Shown here one piece after another: positions 54,581-63,488 of a DNA stretch of 64,000 bases. The notes beneath the pieces were generated by a model that had not been told where the DNA came from, did not search any database, and saw nothing but the letters and a program-made list of their open reading frames with translations. The stretch covers positions 496,001 through 560,000 of the forward strand of contig NZ_CP006271.1 of NCBI RefSeq assembly GCF_000737595.1, given 5' to 3'. The translations under genes and the position numbers were made by a program. Source of the DNA: Synechococcus sp. KORDI-52 (GTDB lineage: Bacteria > Cyanobacteriota > Cyanobacteriia > PCC-6307 > Cyanobiaceae). How positions within the stretch are numbered: position 1 is the first letter of the stretch; each line of letters begins with the position of its first letter.

Positions 54581-55033
54581 GTGACGGATGCGGTGGTCGT
54601 GCTGGAGCAGCGCCTGCAGAACAGAAGTGCAACGGCAACCCTGCAGTTGCCGTTAACCGCCGAAGAGCGCACGGTGCTGCGGGGCCGTCGCACCACGTCC
54701 TGCGGTCGTCAGGTGCTGCTGCAGTTGCCCCGTGTGGGATCGCTGCAGCCTGGCGATCTGCTGGGGGATCAGTCCGGTTCGACTGTTGTGGGGGTGACGG
54801 CAGCGCCGGAGGCGTTGCTGCGGGTGCAGGGGTCGCATCCCCTGGAGCTGTTGCAGGCGGCTTACCACCTGGGCAATCGCCATGTGGCCCTGGAGCTGCA
54901 TGAGCAGGAGCTGTTGTTGCCGGAGGATTCCGTTCTCGCCACGATGCTGGAACGGCGTGGACTGACGGTGAGCCGCTGTTTGCAGCCGTTTGCCCCGGAG
55001 GGCGGTGCCTACGGAGGCCATCAGCACGGATGA
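54581..55033 (+). CDS. ureE: Urease accessory protein UreE (nickel metallochaperone)
   Basis: About 150 residues. GTG 54581 is chosen because the AGGAGG Shine-Dalgarno element (54570-54575) sits 5 bp before it; GTG 54575 overlaps that element. 'AAYHLGNRHVALEL' carries the conserved nickel-dimer region with His. The C-terminus '[10 protein letters not shown]' is only mildly His-rich, unlike the long His tails of some UreE. The stop overlaps ureF by 4 bp. Confidence 0.92.
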   Translation: MTDAVVVLEQRLQNRSATATLQLPLTAEERTVLRGRRTTSCGRQVLLQLPRVGSLQPGDLLGDQSGSTVVGVTAAPEALLRVQGSHPLELLQAAYHLGNRHVALELHEQELLLPEDSVLATMLERRGLTVSRCLQPFAPEGGAYGGHQHG

Positions 55034-55701
55034 CGTCCCTGGCGTTGTTGCAACTGGTCAGCCCGGCCCTGCCCGTGGGTGCCTTCAGCTATTCAGAAGG
55101 CCTGGAGGTGTTGATTCAGGCCGGCTCCATCGCCGATGAGCAGGCCATCCAGGCTTGGTTGGAGGCTGAGCTGCAAAGGGGCACGTTGCGCTTGGAAGCC
55201 GCGGCGTTGAGGCCTCTGGCGGAGGCTCTTGTGGCCTGGTCAACCCAGATCGATGCGGCGGCCAAGGCGCGCCTGATCGATCTGGATGGATGGCTGTTGG
55301 CCACCCGCGAGGCCGCGGAGCTGCGAGCCCAGCAGCGTCAGATGGGGATGTCGCTGCTGCAATTGATGTCGGACATGGGTCAGGACTTGCCTGAACCTGT
55401 GGCCCTGGGCTGGCCGGCGGCCTGGGCCTGGGCTGCTGTGGGCTTGTCGGTTCCAGCGGGAGACATGGTGGAGGGCTACCTCTACGGCTGGGTTGCCAAT
55501 CAGCTCAGTGCCTCGGTGCGGCTGCTGCCGTTGGGCCCCTCCCGCGCGCAGGTGCTGCAACAGAGGCTGCTGCCGCTGATTGCCTCCCAAGCTCAGCTGC
55601 TCCAGGTGGCCGATCCGCAGCAGCTCTGGAGCAGCGGTGTGGGTGCGGGCATGGCCCAGCTTGCCCATGCTGAGCTGTATTCACGCCTGTTTCGAAGCTG
55701 A
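55030..55701 (+). CDS. ureF: Urease accessory protein UreF
   Basis: 223 residues, mostly helical. '[21 protein letters not shown]' is the diagnostic N-terminus, and '[21 protein letters not shown]' is the conserved middle segment. It bridges UreD-urease and UreG during GTP-dependent nickel loading. ATG 55030 overlaps ureE and the stop overlaps ureG by 1 bp. Confidence 0.95.
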   Translation: MTSLALLQLVSPALPVGAFSYSEGLEVLIQAGSIADEQAIQAWLEAELQRGTLRLEAAALRPLAEALVAWSTQIDAAAKARLIDLDGWLLATREAAELRAQQRQMGMSLLQLMSDMGQDLPEPVALGWPAAWAWAAVGLSVPAGDMVEGYLYGWVANQLSASVRLLPLGPSRAQVLQQRLLPLIASQAQLLQVADPQQLWSSGVGAGMAQLAHAELYSRLFRS

Positions 55702-56303
55702 TGAGCAGCAAACTGCGCCTGGGGGTGGCGGGTCCTGTGGGATCCGGCAAGACCGCACTGGTGGAGGCGCTCTGTCGCCGCTTGCGCGACGACCTGCAGC
55801 TTGCGGTGGTCACCAATGACATCTACACCCAGGAGGATGCCCAGTTCCTCACCCGTGCTGGTGCCCTGGATCCAGAGCGGATTCGTGGCGTGGAGACCGG
55901 TGGTTGCCCTCACACGGCGATCCGGGAAGACTGCTCGATCAACAGAGCCGCTGTGGCGGAGCTGGAGACGCAGTTTCCGAATCTCGATCTTGTTCTGGTT
56001 GAGAGCGGTGGCGACAACCTGGCGGCGAGCTTCAGTCCGGAACTGGTGGATCTCTGCATCTACGTGATCGATGTGGCGGCCGGCGACAAGATCCCCCGGA
56101 AAGGAGGGCCTGGCATCACACGCTCTGATCTGCTGGTGATCAACAAGATTGACCTGGCTCCCCAGGTCGGTGCCGATCTTGCGGTGATGAAAAAGGACAC
56201 CCGGCGAATGCGTGGTCAGCGGCCTTGGTGTTTCACCAATCTCCACAGCGGTGAGGGCCTGGAGCAGGTGGTGGCCTTCTTGTTGCAACAACTACCGAAC
56301 TAG
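55701..56303 (+). CDS. ureG: Urease accessory GTPase UreG
   Basis: 200 residues, the usual size. P-loop '[17 protein letters not shown]', the nickel-binding metal motif of the '[13 protein letters not shown]' region with Cys-Pro-His, and 'VINKIDLAP' as the G4 NKxD motif. GTP hydrolysis drives nickel insertion. It ends about 120 bp before urtA, and a promoter lies in that gap. Confidence 0.98.
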   Translation: MSSKLRLGVAGPVGSGKTALVEALCRRLRDDLQLAVVTNDIYTQEDAQFLTRAGALDPERIRGVETGGCPHTAIREDCSINRAAVAELETQFPNLDLVLVESGGDNLAASFSPELVDLCIYVIDVAAGDKIPRKGGPGITRSDLLVINKIDLAPQVGADLAVMKKDTRRMRGQRPWCFTNLHSGEGLEQVVAFLLQQLPN

Positions 56304-56331
56304 TTGTTCAAAATCCTGGAATCAGCAAAAG

Positions 56332-56374
56332 GTGCGAACCAATACATTTCTTCGGGTTCGGCGCTTAATACCTT
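56332..56374 (+). promoter_or_regulatory. Candidate NtcA-activated promoter of urtA
   Basis: GTGCGAACCAATAC (56332-56345; one mismatch to GTA-N8-TAC) is followed after 23 bp by TACCTT (56369-56374, TAN3T), about 51 bp before the urtA ATG. Spacing matches the class II NtcA promoter arrangement. Confidence 0.55.
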
Positions 56375-56424
56375 CCCTTCGACGCCGATTGGCGGTCTTT
56401 GTTTCTTCGCGTGTCTTTCGGGAA

Positions 56425-57723
56425 ATGATTAGTTCACTCTCCAAGCGGGTCCTCGCTGGTTTTGCTGCAACGGCTGTCGGCGTCACCATGACGGCCTGCG
56501 GCGGCGGCGGTGATTCTGCCGGTGGCGATTTCGATGGCGAAATCAAGGTGGGCATCCTCCACTCTCTGAGTGGAACCATGGCCATCTCCGAAACCACCCT
56601 CAAAGAGGTTGAGGAGATGGCAATCAAGGAGATCAATGACGCTGGCGGCGTCAAGATCGACGACAAGTCTTACAAGATCACCTACGTCTCTGAAGACGGT
56701 GCTTCTGATTGGCCCACCTTCGCTGAGAAATCTCAGAAGCTGATCGACGCTGACAAGGTTGCCGTGGTGTTCGGTGGCTGGACCTCAGCAAGCCGCAAGG
56801 CCATGCTTCCTGTCTATGAAGCCAAGGATCACTTCCTCTTCTATCCCATTCAGTACGAGGGTCAGGAGTGTTCGAAAAACATCTTCTACACCGGTGCTGT
56901 GCCCAACCAGCAGGCTGAGCCCGCCGTTGACTGGCTGTTTGAAACCTTCGCCGATAAGTATGGCAAGAAGGTCTACCTCGTCGGTTCTGACTACGTCTAT
57001 CCCCGCACGGCAAACACCATCATCAAAGAGCAGGTCAAGAGCCTGGGTGGTGAGACCGTTGGTGAGGATTACATCCCCCTGGGCAACACCGAAGTGGCTC
57101 CGATCATCGCCAAGATCAAGAAGGAGTTCCCCGATGGTGGAATCATCATCAACACTCTGAACGGTGACTCCAACGTTGCTCTGTTCAAGCAGTTCAAGGC
57201 AGCTGGCATCACCCCGGATAAGTATCCGATCATGTCCTTCTCCATCGCGGAAGAAGAGATTCGCCAGATCGGTCCTGACTATGTTGGTGGAACCTATGCG
57301 GCTTGGAATTATTTCATGTCTCTCGGAACGGAGGCTGCCAATAACTTCAATGAAGCTTTCATCGAAATGTATGGCGACGATCGGGTGACCAATGACCCGA
57401 TGGAATCCGCTTACAACATGGTCTACCTCTGGAAAGCTGCAGTTGAGAAGGCTGGAACCTATGAGGATCTGGATGCTGTCCGTAATGCGCTGATCGGCAT
57501 CAAGTTGGATGCCCCACAGGGTCCCATCGAAATGTATCCCAACCACCACATCTCTCAGACCGTTCGCATTGGTGAAGCCAAGGATGACGGTCAGTTTGAA
57601 ATCCTCTGGGACAGCAAAACACCTGTTGCTCCTATCACCTGGAACCAGTACGTTCCTGAGACCAAGGGTTATAAGTGCGACTGGACTCTGGATCGTCCGG
57701 ACGCCGGTAAGTTCAAGATGTGA
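56425..57723 (+). CDS. urtA: Urea ABC transporter substrate-binding protein
   Basis: About 432 residues from ATG 56425. A lipoprotein signal peptide ends in 'VGVTMTACGGGG', with the Cys as the lipid anchor. The mature protein starts 'IKVGILHSLSGTMAISET', the type I amino-acid/urea-binding fold. 'VVFGGWTSASRKAMLPVYE' and 'FYPIQYEGQECSKNIFYTG' are typical of UrtA (FmdD-like). It captures urea in the periplasm for UrtBCDE. A strong intrinsic terminator follows it before urtB. Confidence 0.96.
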   Translation: MISSLSKRVLAGFAATAVGVTMTACGGGGDSAGGDFDGEIKVGILHSLSGTMAISETTLKEVEEMAIKEINDAGGVKIDDKSYKITYVSEDGASDWPTFAEKSQKLIDADKVAVVFGGWTSASRKAMLPVYEAKDHFLFYPIQYEGQECSKNIFYTGAVPNQQAEPAVDWLFETFADKYGKKVYLVGSDYVYPRTANTIIKEQVKSLGGETVGEDYIPLGNTEVAPIIAKIKKEFPDGGIIINTLNGDSNVALFKQFKAAGITPDKYPIMSFSIAEEEIRQIGPDYVGGTYAAWNYFMSLGTEAANNFNEAFIEMYGDDRVTNDPMESAYNMVYLWKAAVEKAGTYEDLDAVRNALIGIKLDAPQGPIEMYPNHHISQTVRIGEAKDDGQFEILWDSKTPVAPITWNQYVPETKGYKCDWTLDRPDAGKFKM

Positions 57724-57748
57724 TTCTTGATTCAGAAATTTAATCCTG

Positions 57749-57784
57749 GGTGGATCAGACTTTGTTTGATCCACCTTTTTTTTT
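57749..57784 (+). terminator. Intrinsic terminator between urtA and urtB
   Basis: GGTGGATCA (57749-57757), 9-nt loop, TGATCCACC (57767-57775), then nine T residues (57776-57784). It lies 14 bp before urtB inside the operon, which fits partial termination giving more urtA than urtBCDE mRNA. Confidence 0.85.
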
Positions 57785-57797
57785 ATCCGATGAAATC

Positions 57798-58958
57798 ATG
57801 GAGCTAGTTTTTTCGCAGATTCTTGATGGCTTAAGCATCGGTTCGGTGCTTCTGCTCGCGGCGACTGGCTTGGCAATCGTCTTTGGATTGATGGGTGTGA
57901 TTAATCTCGCCCATGGTGAATTCATGATGCTTGGCGCCTACGTCACTTTTGTGGTTCAGAACATGTTTCGTCCCCTGGGGGCATCCGTGTTCGAGCTGTA
58001 TTACCTCGTGGCACTTGTTGCTTCCTTCGTGGTTACGGCCTTGATCGGTGTTTTATTGGAACGCACATTGATTCGGCGGTTGTATGGGAGACCTCTTGAA
58101 ACTCTTCTGGCCACCTGGGGTGTCAGCCTGATCTTGATTCAGTTCGTTCGCAGTGTCTCCCTGGCCATGATGCTGGGCATTGGCGTGACGGCACTGTTGG
58201 GTTGGTTGGCCAAACGCTTCATGCCCTCGTCCTTGAAGGATGCATCATTCGGAAATTATCTCGGTGGTGCTGTCTGGGCTGTGGCTGGTTTGCTTGGGAT
58301 TTTTTCAATCAATATTTTCGCTTCCTTTGGTCGCTTCTTCTCCAACCCCTGGTTTGGGCCACGCAATATTGATGTCACCGCGCCCAAATGGCTTCAGGGA
58401 AGTTGGGGGTCTATCGCTGGGATTGAACTTCCTGGCATTCGAATTTTCATCATTGTTTTGTCGGCATTTCTGCTGGCTGCCGTTGCCTGGTTCCTGACCA
58501 AAAGTGTCTGGGGAGTTCGGATTCGTTCGGTCACGCAGAATCGTGAAATGAGCAACTGCCTGGGCATCCCCACCGATAGCGTTGACAGCATCACCTTCGG
58601 AATTGGTTCCGGTCTGGCCGGGGTGGCGGGTTGTGCCATCACTTTGCTGGGGTCTGTTGGACCCAATCTCGGGGCGTCTTACATCGTTTCCTGCTTCATG
58701 GTGATTGTTCTTGGTGGTGTCGGCAACCTGGTTGGAACTGTGATTGCATCCATGATGCTGGGGATTATTCAGTCCATCATCGGCTCTGGATCGTTGTTGA
58801 TCGCTTTCCCAGATATGCCCGATGGTTTGAGGGCTGTAACAGAGTTCTTCGCCACGACGAGTATGTCGTTGGTGCTCGTTTTCATCTTCATTATTGCCTT
58901 CCTCCAGTTCAAGCCAACCGGGATGTTCCCACAAAAGGGACGCTCAGTTGATGCTTAA
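57798..58958 (+). CDS. urtB: Urea ABC transporter permease UrtB
   Basis: 386 residues from ATG 57798; an earlier in-frame ATG at 57750 would translate the terminator hairpin. It is a LivH-type permease with about eight or nine helices. 'GLAIVFGLMGVINLAHGEFMMLGAY' is the branched-chain permease signature, and 'FGIGSGLAGVAGCAITLLGS' the second conserved loop. A longer internal periplasmic or cytosolic loop ('FFSNPWFGPRNIDVT') is typical of UrtB. It pairs with UrtC. Confidence 0.95.
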   Translation: MELVFSQILDGLSIGSVLLLAATGLAIVFGLMGVINLAHGEFMMLGAYVTFVVQNMFRPLGASVFELYYLVALVASFVVTALIGVLLERTLIRRLYGRPLETLLATWGVSLILIQFVRSVSLAMMLGIGVTALLGWLAKRFMPSSLKDASFGNYLGGAVWAVAGLLGIFSINIFASFGRFFSNPWFGPRNIDVTAPKWLQGSWGSIAGIELPGIRIFIIVLSAFLLAAVAWFLTKSVWGVRIRSVTQNREMSNCLGIPTDSVDSITFGIGSGLAGVAGCAITLLGSVGPNLGASYIVSCFMVIVLGGVGNLVGTVIASMMLGIIQSIIGSGSLLIAFPDMPDGLRAVTEFFATTSMSLVLVFIFIIAFLQFKPTGMFPQKGRSVDA

Positions 58959-58976
58959 TGACTTTGCATTACTTCG

Positions 58977-60125
58977 ATGAAACTTTTTAAGCGCCTGATC
59001 CCTTGGATCCTTCTGGCTTTTGCCTTTTTTATCCTGCCGGCCATGGCGGATAGCGGTTTGTTCGGCTTTTCTCAGTTCCGATTGAATCTGTTTGGTCGCT
59101 ACTTCTCCCTGGCTTTTGTTGCCCTTGGTATTGACCTCATCTGGGGTTACACGGGCTTGCTGAGTTTGGGCCAGGGAATTTTCTTCTCCCTCGGGGGGTA
59201 TGCCATCGCGATGCACCTGTTGCTGGTCACCAAAAATGATTTCACCACAGGTGCCAACGGATTGCCCAAGTTTTTTGAGAACTATGGTGTTGATCAGTTG
59301 CCCTTTTTCTGGGAGCCATTCTGGTCCTTTCCTGCTTCCATTTTTGCCATTTTTATTGTCCCTTCCGTTGTGGCCGGATTGGTCGGTTACCTGATTTTTA
59401 GGAACCGTATCAAGGGTGTGTATTTCTCGATCATCACCCAGGCGTCATTAATGGTTTTCTACCATTTCTTCAATGGTCAGCAAAAACTTGTCAATGGAAC
59501 CAATGGTTTGAAGACCAGCACGACTGAAATCTTCGGCCTGGTTGCCGGTTCGGATGAAGCTCAGGTGTTGTTTTATCGCATCACGTTGGTTCTTCTTCCT
59601 TTTGCCTTCCTGCTCTGCAAGTACCTTACTTCCGGCCGGTTTGGTGATTCGTTGATTGCGATCCGAGATGACGAACCACGTCTGCGCTTCTCCGGATTCA
59701 ACCCAACCCCATTCAAGGTGATTGTCTTTGTTGTGGCAGGTGCTTTGGCCGGTGTGTCAGGTGCGCTTTACACCGTTCAGTCGGGCATTGTCTCTCCCCA
59801 GTTCATGTCGATCTCCATGTCAATTGAGATGGTGATCTGGGTCGCGGTTGGTGGTCGCGGCACGCTGGTGGGACCGATCATCGGCGCTGTTGTTGTCAAC
59901 TACCTAAGAAGCCTTGTCAGTGAGGCACTTCCGGAAGCGTGGCTGTTTGTTCAAGGTGCACTATTCATCTTTGTTGTTGTGTTGATGCCTGACGGCATTT
60001 ATGGCTGGTTCACCAAAGGGGGTTTCCGCACCATGCTTGCCGCCTTTGGTCTTGCTAAGAGGTCTGCGACCTACCCAAAGATCGATTTTGACGAATCCGT
60101 CCAAAGTGAGTCTGCATCGGTATAA
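58977..60125 (+). CDS. urtC: Urea ABC transporter permease UrtC
   Basis: 382 residues, LivM-type permease. 'LIWGYTGLLSLGQGIFFSLGGYAIAMHL' is the family signature, 'FRNRIKGVYFSIITQ' the coupling region, and 'GRFGDSLIAIRDDEPRLRFSG' precedes the last helices. The C-terminus includes 'MPDGIYGWF'. It starts 18 bp after urtB. Confidence 0.95.
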   Translation: MKLFKRLIPWILLAFAFFILPAMADSGLFGFSQFRLNLFGRYFSLAFVALGIDLIWGYTGLLSLGQGIFFSLGGYAIAMHLLLVTKNDFTTGANGLPKFFENYGVDQLPFFWEPFWSFPASIFAIFIVPSVVAGLVGYLIFRNRIKGVYFSIITQASLMVFYHFFNGQQKLVNGTNGLKTSTTEIFGLVAGSDEAQVLFYRITLVLLPFAFLLCKYLTSGRFGDSLIAIRDDEPRLRFSGFNPTPFKVIVFVVAGALAGVSGALYTVQSGIVSPQFMSISMSIEMVIWVAVGGRGTLVGPIIGAVVVNYLRSLVSEALPEAWLFVQGALFIFVVVLMPDGIYGWFTKGGFRTMLAAFGLAKRSATYPKIDFDESVQSESASV

Positions 60126-60157
60126 ATCTTTTCACTCTGATCTTTTGAAGGTTCTCC

Positions 60158-60907
60158 ATGTCTCAAACTATTCTCGATCTCGATGATGTGAGTGTCAGTT
60201 TTGACGGTTTTTATGCCCTAACTGATCTCTCTTTCTCGCTGCGTCCTGGTGAGCTGCGCTCGATCATCGGCCCCAACGGAGCCGGCAAAACCACATTCCT
60301 CGATGTGATCACCGGCAAGGTCCGTCCTACCAAAGGGGATGTGATGTTGCGTGGTTGCAGCATTGTTGGCCTCTCCGAGCAAAAGATCTCTCGCCTGGGT
60401 GTTGGGCGTAAGTTCCAAACTCCTCGTGTGTTCGAGAATCTGACGGTGCAGCGCAACCTCGAGCTCACCGCCTCGCCCAATAAAAATCCGTTGTCACTCC
60501 TGACGGAATCCTTGAACGACACCGTCAAGGATGAGGTCTTTAAAATCATGGAGTATGTGGGCTTGGCTCCCTATGCCAAGTGGCAGGCGGGCTCGTTGTC
60601 CCACGGCCAGAAACAGTGGCTTGCCATCTCCATGTTGGTGGCCCAGTCCCCTGACATCATTCTCTTGGATGAGCCTGTGGCTGGCTTGACGGATGAGGAA
60701 ACCTCCAAAACCGCCGACCTGATCAAATCCTTGGCGGGGGAGCACACCGTTGTGGTGATTGAGCACGACATGGAGTTCATCAGAGACCTTGGGGCTCCTG
60801 TCACCGTCCTCCATCAAGGCCAGAAATTGACGGAGGGATCCCTGGATGAGGTAAAGGCTGATCCTCGCGTGATTGAAGTGTATCTCGGTGAATCTGATGA
60901 CCACTAA
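60158..60907 (+). CDS. urtD: Urea ABC transporter ATPase UrtD
   Basis: 249 residues. Walker A 'GPNGAGKTTFLDVITG', signature 'LSHGQKQWLAISM' (a UrtD/LivG variant with Ser-His-Gly-Gln), Walker B 'IILLDEPVAGL', and switch His 'VVVIEHDMEFI'. It energises urea import with UrtE. It sits 32 bp after urtC. Confidence 0.95.
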   Translation: MSQTILDLDDVSVSFDGFYALTDLSFSLRPGELRSIIGPNGAGKTTFLDVITGKVRPTKGDVMLRGCSIVGLSEQKISRLGVGRKFQTPRVFENLTVQRNLELTASPNKNPLSLLTESLNDTVKDEVFKIMEYVGLAPYAKWQAGSLSHGQKQWLAISMLVAQSPDIILLDEPVAGLTDEETSKTADLIKSLAGEHTVVVIEHDMEFIRDLGAPVTVLHQGQKLTEGSLDEVKADPRVIEVYLGESDDH

Positions 60908-60958
60908 AGATCTATTCAATTAGATGTCGTGCCGACTGCAATCCTCGAATTATCCACC

Positions 60959-61684
60959 ATGCATCCAACTTCATCTGACCTGATCCTCAAGGCTTCAGGC
61001 GTTAATGTTTACTACGGTGAAAGTCACATTCTTCGGGATGTCGATCTGCAGATCCCCAAAGGTGAAATGGTCTGCCTGATTGGCCGCAATGGCGTGGGTA
61101 AAACCACATTCCTGAAAACATTGATTGGTCTGCTCCAGCAGAAAAGTGGTTCGATTCAATACGAGTCAAATCAGCTGCTGAAGCAGCCCCCGTATCGGCG
61201 TGCACGCCATGGCATTGGATATGTTTCTCAAGGTCGTGACATCATTCCCCGACTGACGGTTCGCGAGAACCTGATGCTTGGTATGGAAGCTCTACCTGGC
61301 GGAATGGGGAAAAACCGTCATATCGATCCCTTCATTTATGAACTCTTCCCCATTCTTGAGGAGTTTCTGAATCGGCGTGGTGGTGACTTGAGCGGCGGTC
61401 AACAACAGCAGTTGGCCATTGCTCGTGCGTTGCTTGGTCAGCCAAAGTTGCTTCTGCTTGATGAGCCGACTGAGGGGATTCAGCCATCGATCATTCTTGA
61501 CATCGAACGGGCTGTTCAGCGCATCATCAAGGAGACCGGGATCAGCGTTCTGCTTGTTGAACAGCACCTCCACTTTGTACGTCAATCGAACTTTTATTAC
61601 GCCATGCAGCGTGGTGGAATCGTCTCCAGTGGCCCCACTGCTTCCTTATCAGAAGCGGTCATTCAGGAGTTTCTGACTGTTTGA
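60959..61684 (+). CDS. urtE: Urea ABC transporter ATPase UrtE
   Basis: About 241 residues from ATG 60959; GTG 60929 in the same frame adds ten residues. 'GVNVYYGESHILRDVDL' is the typical UrtE start. Walker A 'GRNGVGKTTFLKTLIG', signature 'LSGGQQQQLAIARALLG', Walker B 'LLLLDEPTEGIQPS'. It is the final gene of urtABCDE and is followed by an extreme C/G-tract palindrome. Confidence 0.95.
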   Translation: MHPTSSDLILKASGVNVYYGESHILRDVDLQIPKGEMVCLIGRNGVGKTTFLKTLIGLLQQKSGSIQYESNQLLKQPPYRRARHGIGYVSQGRDIIPRLTVRENLMLGMEALPGGMGKNRHIDPFIYELFPILEEFLNRRGGDLSGGQQQQLAIARALLGQPKLLLLDEPTEGIQPSIILDIERAVQRIIKETGISVLLVEQHLHFVRQSNFYYAMQRGGIVSSGPTASLSEAVIQEFLTV

Positions 61685-61695
61685 ATCCCACTCAA

Positions 61696-61734
61696 CCCCC
61701 CCCCCCGCAACAGCTGTTGCGGGGGGGGGGGGGG
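61696..61734. repeat. C11/G14 palindrome with core GCAACAGCTGTTGC
   Basis: Eleven C residues (61696-61706), the self-complementary GCAACAGCTGTTGC (61707-61720), then fourteen G residues (61721-61734). Bases 61696-61731 form one perfect 36-bp inverted repeat. It lies 12 bp after the urtE stop, between the convergent urtE and fmdB genes. It can form a very stable hairpin, without a T tract for classic termination. Homopolymer length may be variable or mis-sequenced. Confidence 0.9.
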
Positions 61735-61749
61735 ACTGATTTCGACAGT

Positions 61750-62025
61750 TCAGCAACCGCGATTCAGCATCCAAGGACGTGTGGTGCTTTCCTGCAGCCG
61801 TGGTCTGGTGGATGGTTCCCGCATTTTTTTGGTGACGAGTTCAGGTTCCTTCCGTTCAGATTTCAAGCGCAATCCACCTGTGAGCATCATTGGTGGATTG
61901 AACAGACGCCGTCCCTCACTTCCGCACTCCGGACATTCCGTTCTGGTGTCACGATCTGAGATCGATCTCCAAACGTCATAGGTGGGACATTGGTTGGTGG
62001 AACAGGCGAATTCGTAAACAGGCAT
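61750..62025 (-). CDS. fmdB: FmdB-family zinc-ribbon protein
   Basis: 91 residues. The N-terminus 'MPVYEFACSTNQCPTYDVWR' and 'TECPECGSEGRRLFNPPMML' contain the CxxxxxxC and CxxC pairs of the FmdB/CxxC_CXXC_SSSS zinc ribbon. FmdB was first described next to formamidase genes as a possible regulator. Here it lies directly downstream of fmdA, separated by a strong hairpin. The role is not proven. Confidence 0.85.
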   Translation of the reverse strand: MPVYEFACSTNQCPTYDVWRSISDRDTRTECPECGSEGRRLFNPPMMLTGGLRLKSERKEPELVTKKMREPSTRPRLQESTTRPWMLNRGC

Positions 62026-62041
62026 TGTTTCGAGGGTATCA

Positions 62042-62079
62042 AAACAAAGGAGTCAACCATGTGATTGACTCCTTTGTTT
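62042..62079. terminator. Strong hairpin between fmdA and fmdB
   Basis: AAACAAAGGAGTCAA (62042-62056) pairs perfectly over 15 bp with TTGACTCCTTTGTTT (62065-62079) around an 8-nt loop. Its A/T arms work in both directions. On the fmdA strand it would reduce read-through into fmdB. Confidence 0.75.
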
Positions 62080-62100
62080 CAGAGCTTTTCGGTGTTTTCC

Positions 62101-63306
62101 TCAGCAAGGAAGAATGTCTTTGTCAAAGATGGAGGTTGGCAATGCCAGGGTGCAGCATGCATTGGGAATGTCGACAATGCCGCTGATCCTGCCTTCGACA
62201 GGTGCACAACTCAAGAGCAGGTAAGCCTGTTCGCCGGTGTAGCCGAATTTCTTCAGGTACTCAATGGCATTCAAGCAGGCACGACGGTATGCAATGTGCA
62301 CATCCATGTAGTACTGCTTGCCTTCGAATTCATCAACAGAAATACCCTCGAACACGAGGTAGTCGCTGTAATGAGGCTCAACAGGGCTGGTCTTGAACAT
62401 GGGATTGACCATCCCGTATTTGGCCATGCCACCCTTAATCAGATCAACATGCAGGTCGAGATAGCCTGACATCTCGATGGCACCACAGAAGGAGATCTCT
62501 CCATCACCCTGGGAGAAGTGGATGTCTCCCATGGAAAGTTTTGCCCCTTCCACATACACAGGGAAGTAGATCCGTGTGCCTTTGGTGAGGTTCTTGATGT
62601 CGCAGTTACCGCCATGTTCCCGGGGAGGAACGGTGCGTGCTGCTTCATTAGCGATGCGATCGAAATCACCCGCCGCCACATTGCCAAGAATGGCACTGTT
62701 GGGGTTGGGCAGGGCGGCGAGCACGGGCTCACTGCCGGAAAGACCCGCACCGTAGGTCCTGCGATCCGGTGCGGTGTTGACCAGTTCTGTTTCCCTGCGG
62801 TTCCACTCGTTGAGCAGTTCCATGGACGGGGCACAGCCGATCAATCCAGGGTGCGTGATTCCCGCGAAGCGCACACCGGGGATGTGGCGCGATGTGGTGT
62901 AGACACCTTCCAGATCCCAGATGGCTTTGGCTGCTTTGGGGAAATGATCGGTCAGGAACCCGCCGCCATTCTCTTTGGCGAAAATTCCCGTGAACCCCCA
63001 TTCATCACCTTGGAGGGCACCTACCTCAAGGATGTCCACCACCAGGATGTCTCCGGGCTGAGCACCGTTCACCCAGATCGGGCCACTCAGGACGTGAACC
63101 ATCTCCAGGTTGACGTCAGCGATATCTTGCGGGTCGTCGTTGTCCTTGATCTGTCCATCGGTCCAGTCCTTGCATTCGATGCGGAACACATCACCTGGAT
63201 TGACGGAGGCAACAGCAGGAATGTCGGGGTGCCACCTGTTATGACCAGGCATCTCCTGCTGGTCCATCGGCTTGGTGAGATCCACCTTAAAAAGGGTCTC
63301 GGGCAT
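62101..63306 (-). CDS. fmdA: Formamidase (acetamidase/formamidase family)
   Basis: 401 residues, matching the ~400-residue FmdA family. 'GHNRWHPDIPAVASVNPGD' at the N-terminus, 'GAQPGDILVVDILEVG', 'HPGLIGCAPSMELLNEWN' and 'GDIHFSQGDGEISFCGAIEMSG' are the family's conserved blocks. 'PNACCTLALPTSIFD' is near the C-terminus. It hydrolyses formamide to formate and ammonium. The upstream gap (63307-63488) contains GTA-N8-AAC at 63359-63372 on its strand and no gene. Confidence 0.94.
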   Translation of the reverse strand: MPETLFKVDLTKPMDQQEMPGHNRWHPDIPAVASVNPGDVFRIECKDWTDGQIKDNDDPQDIADVNLEMVHVLSGPIWVNGAQPGDILVVDILEVGALQGDEWGFTGIFAKENGGGFLTDHFPKAAKAIWDLEGVYTTSRHIPGVRFAGITHPGLIGCAPSMELLNEWNRRETELVNTAPDRRTYGAGLSGSEPVLAALPNPNSAILGNVAAGDFDRIANEAARTVPPREHGGNCDIKNLTKGTRIYFPVYVEGAKLSMGDIHFSQGDGEISFCGAIEMSGYLDLHVDLIKGGMAKYGMVNPMFKTSPVEPHYSDYLVFEGISVDEFEGKQYYMDVHIAYRRACLNAIEYLKKFGYTGEQAYLLLSCAPVEGRISGIVDIPNACCTLALPTSIFDKDILPC

Positions 63307-63488
63307 GAAAAAGCACTATCAACCAACAACATTCAAATCAGCACCAAAAAGGGGAGATGTTGTGGCTGATACTTATTTTGTCGAATAATTTTTTGCTTAA
63401 ATGTATTCGTATTGAATCGCACTAAAACTTGGCTGCTTTTTTGATAATGCCCGGAGCTGGTGCCAGGCAGCCCCGGGCGCAAGCGCGC

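Noticed and set aside
63449-63478. GCCCGG/CCGGGC hairpin between fmdA and the partial amidase gene
   Set aside because: Lies just after the amidase stop but is followed by A residues rather than T residues on that strand, so it is not a standard terminator.
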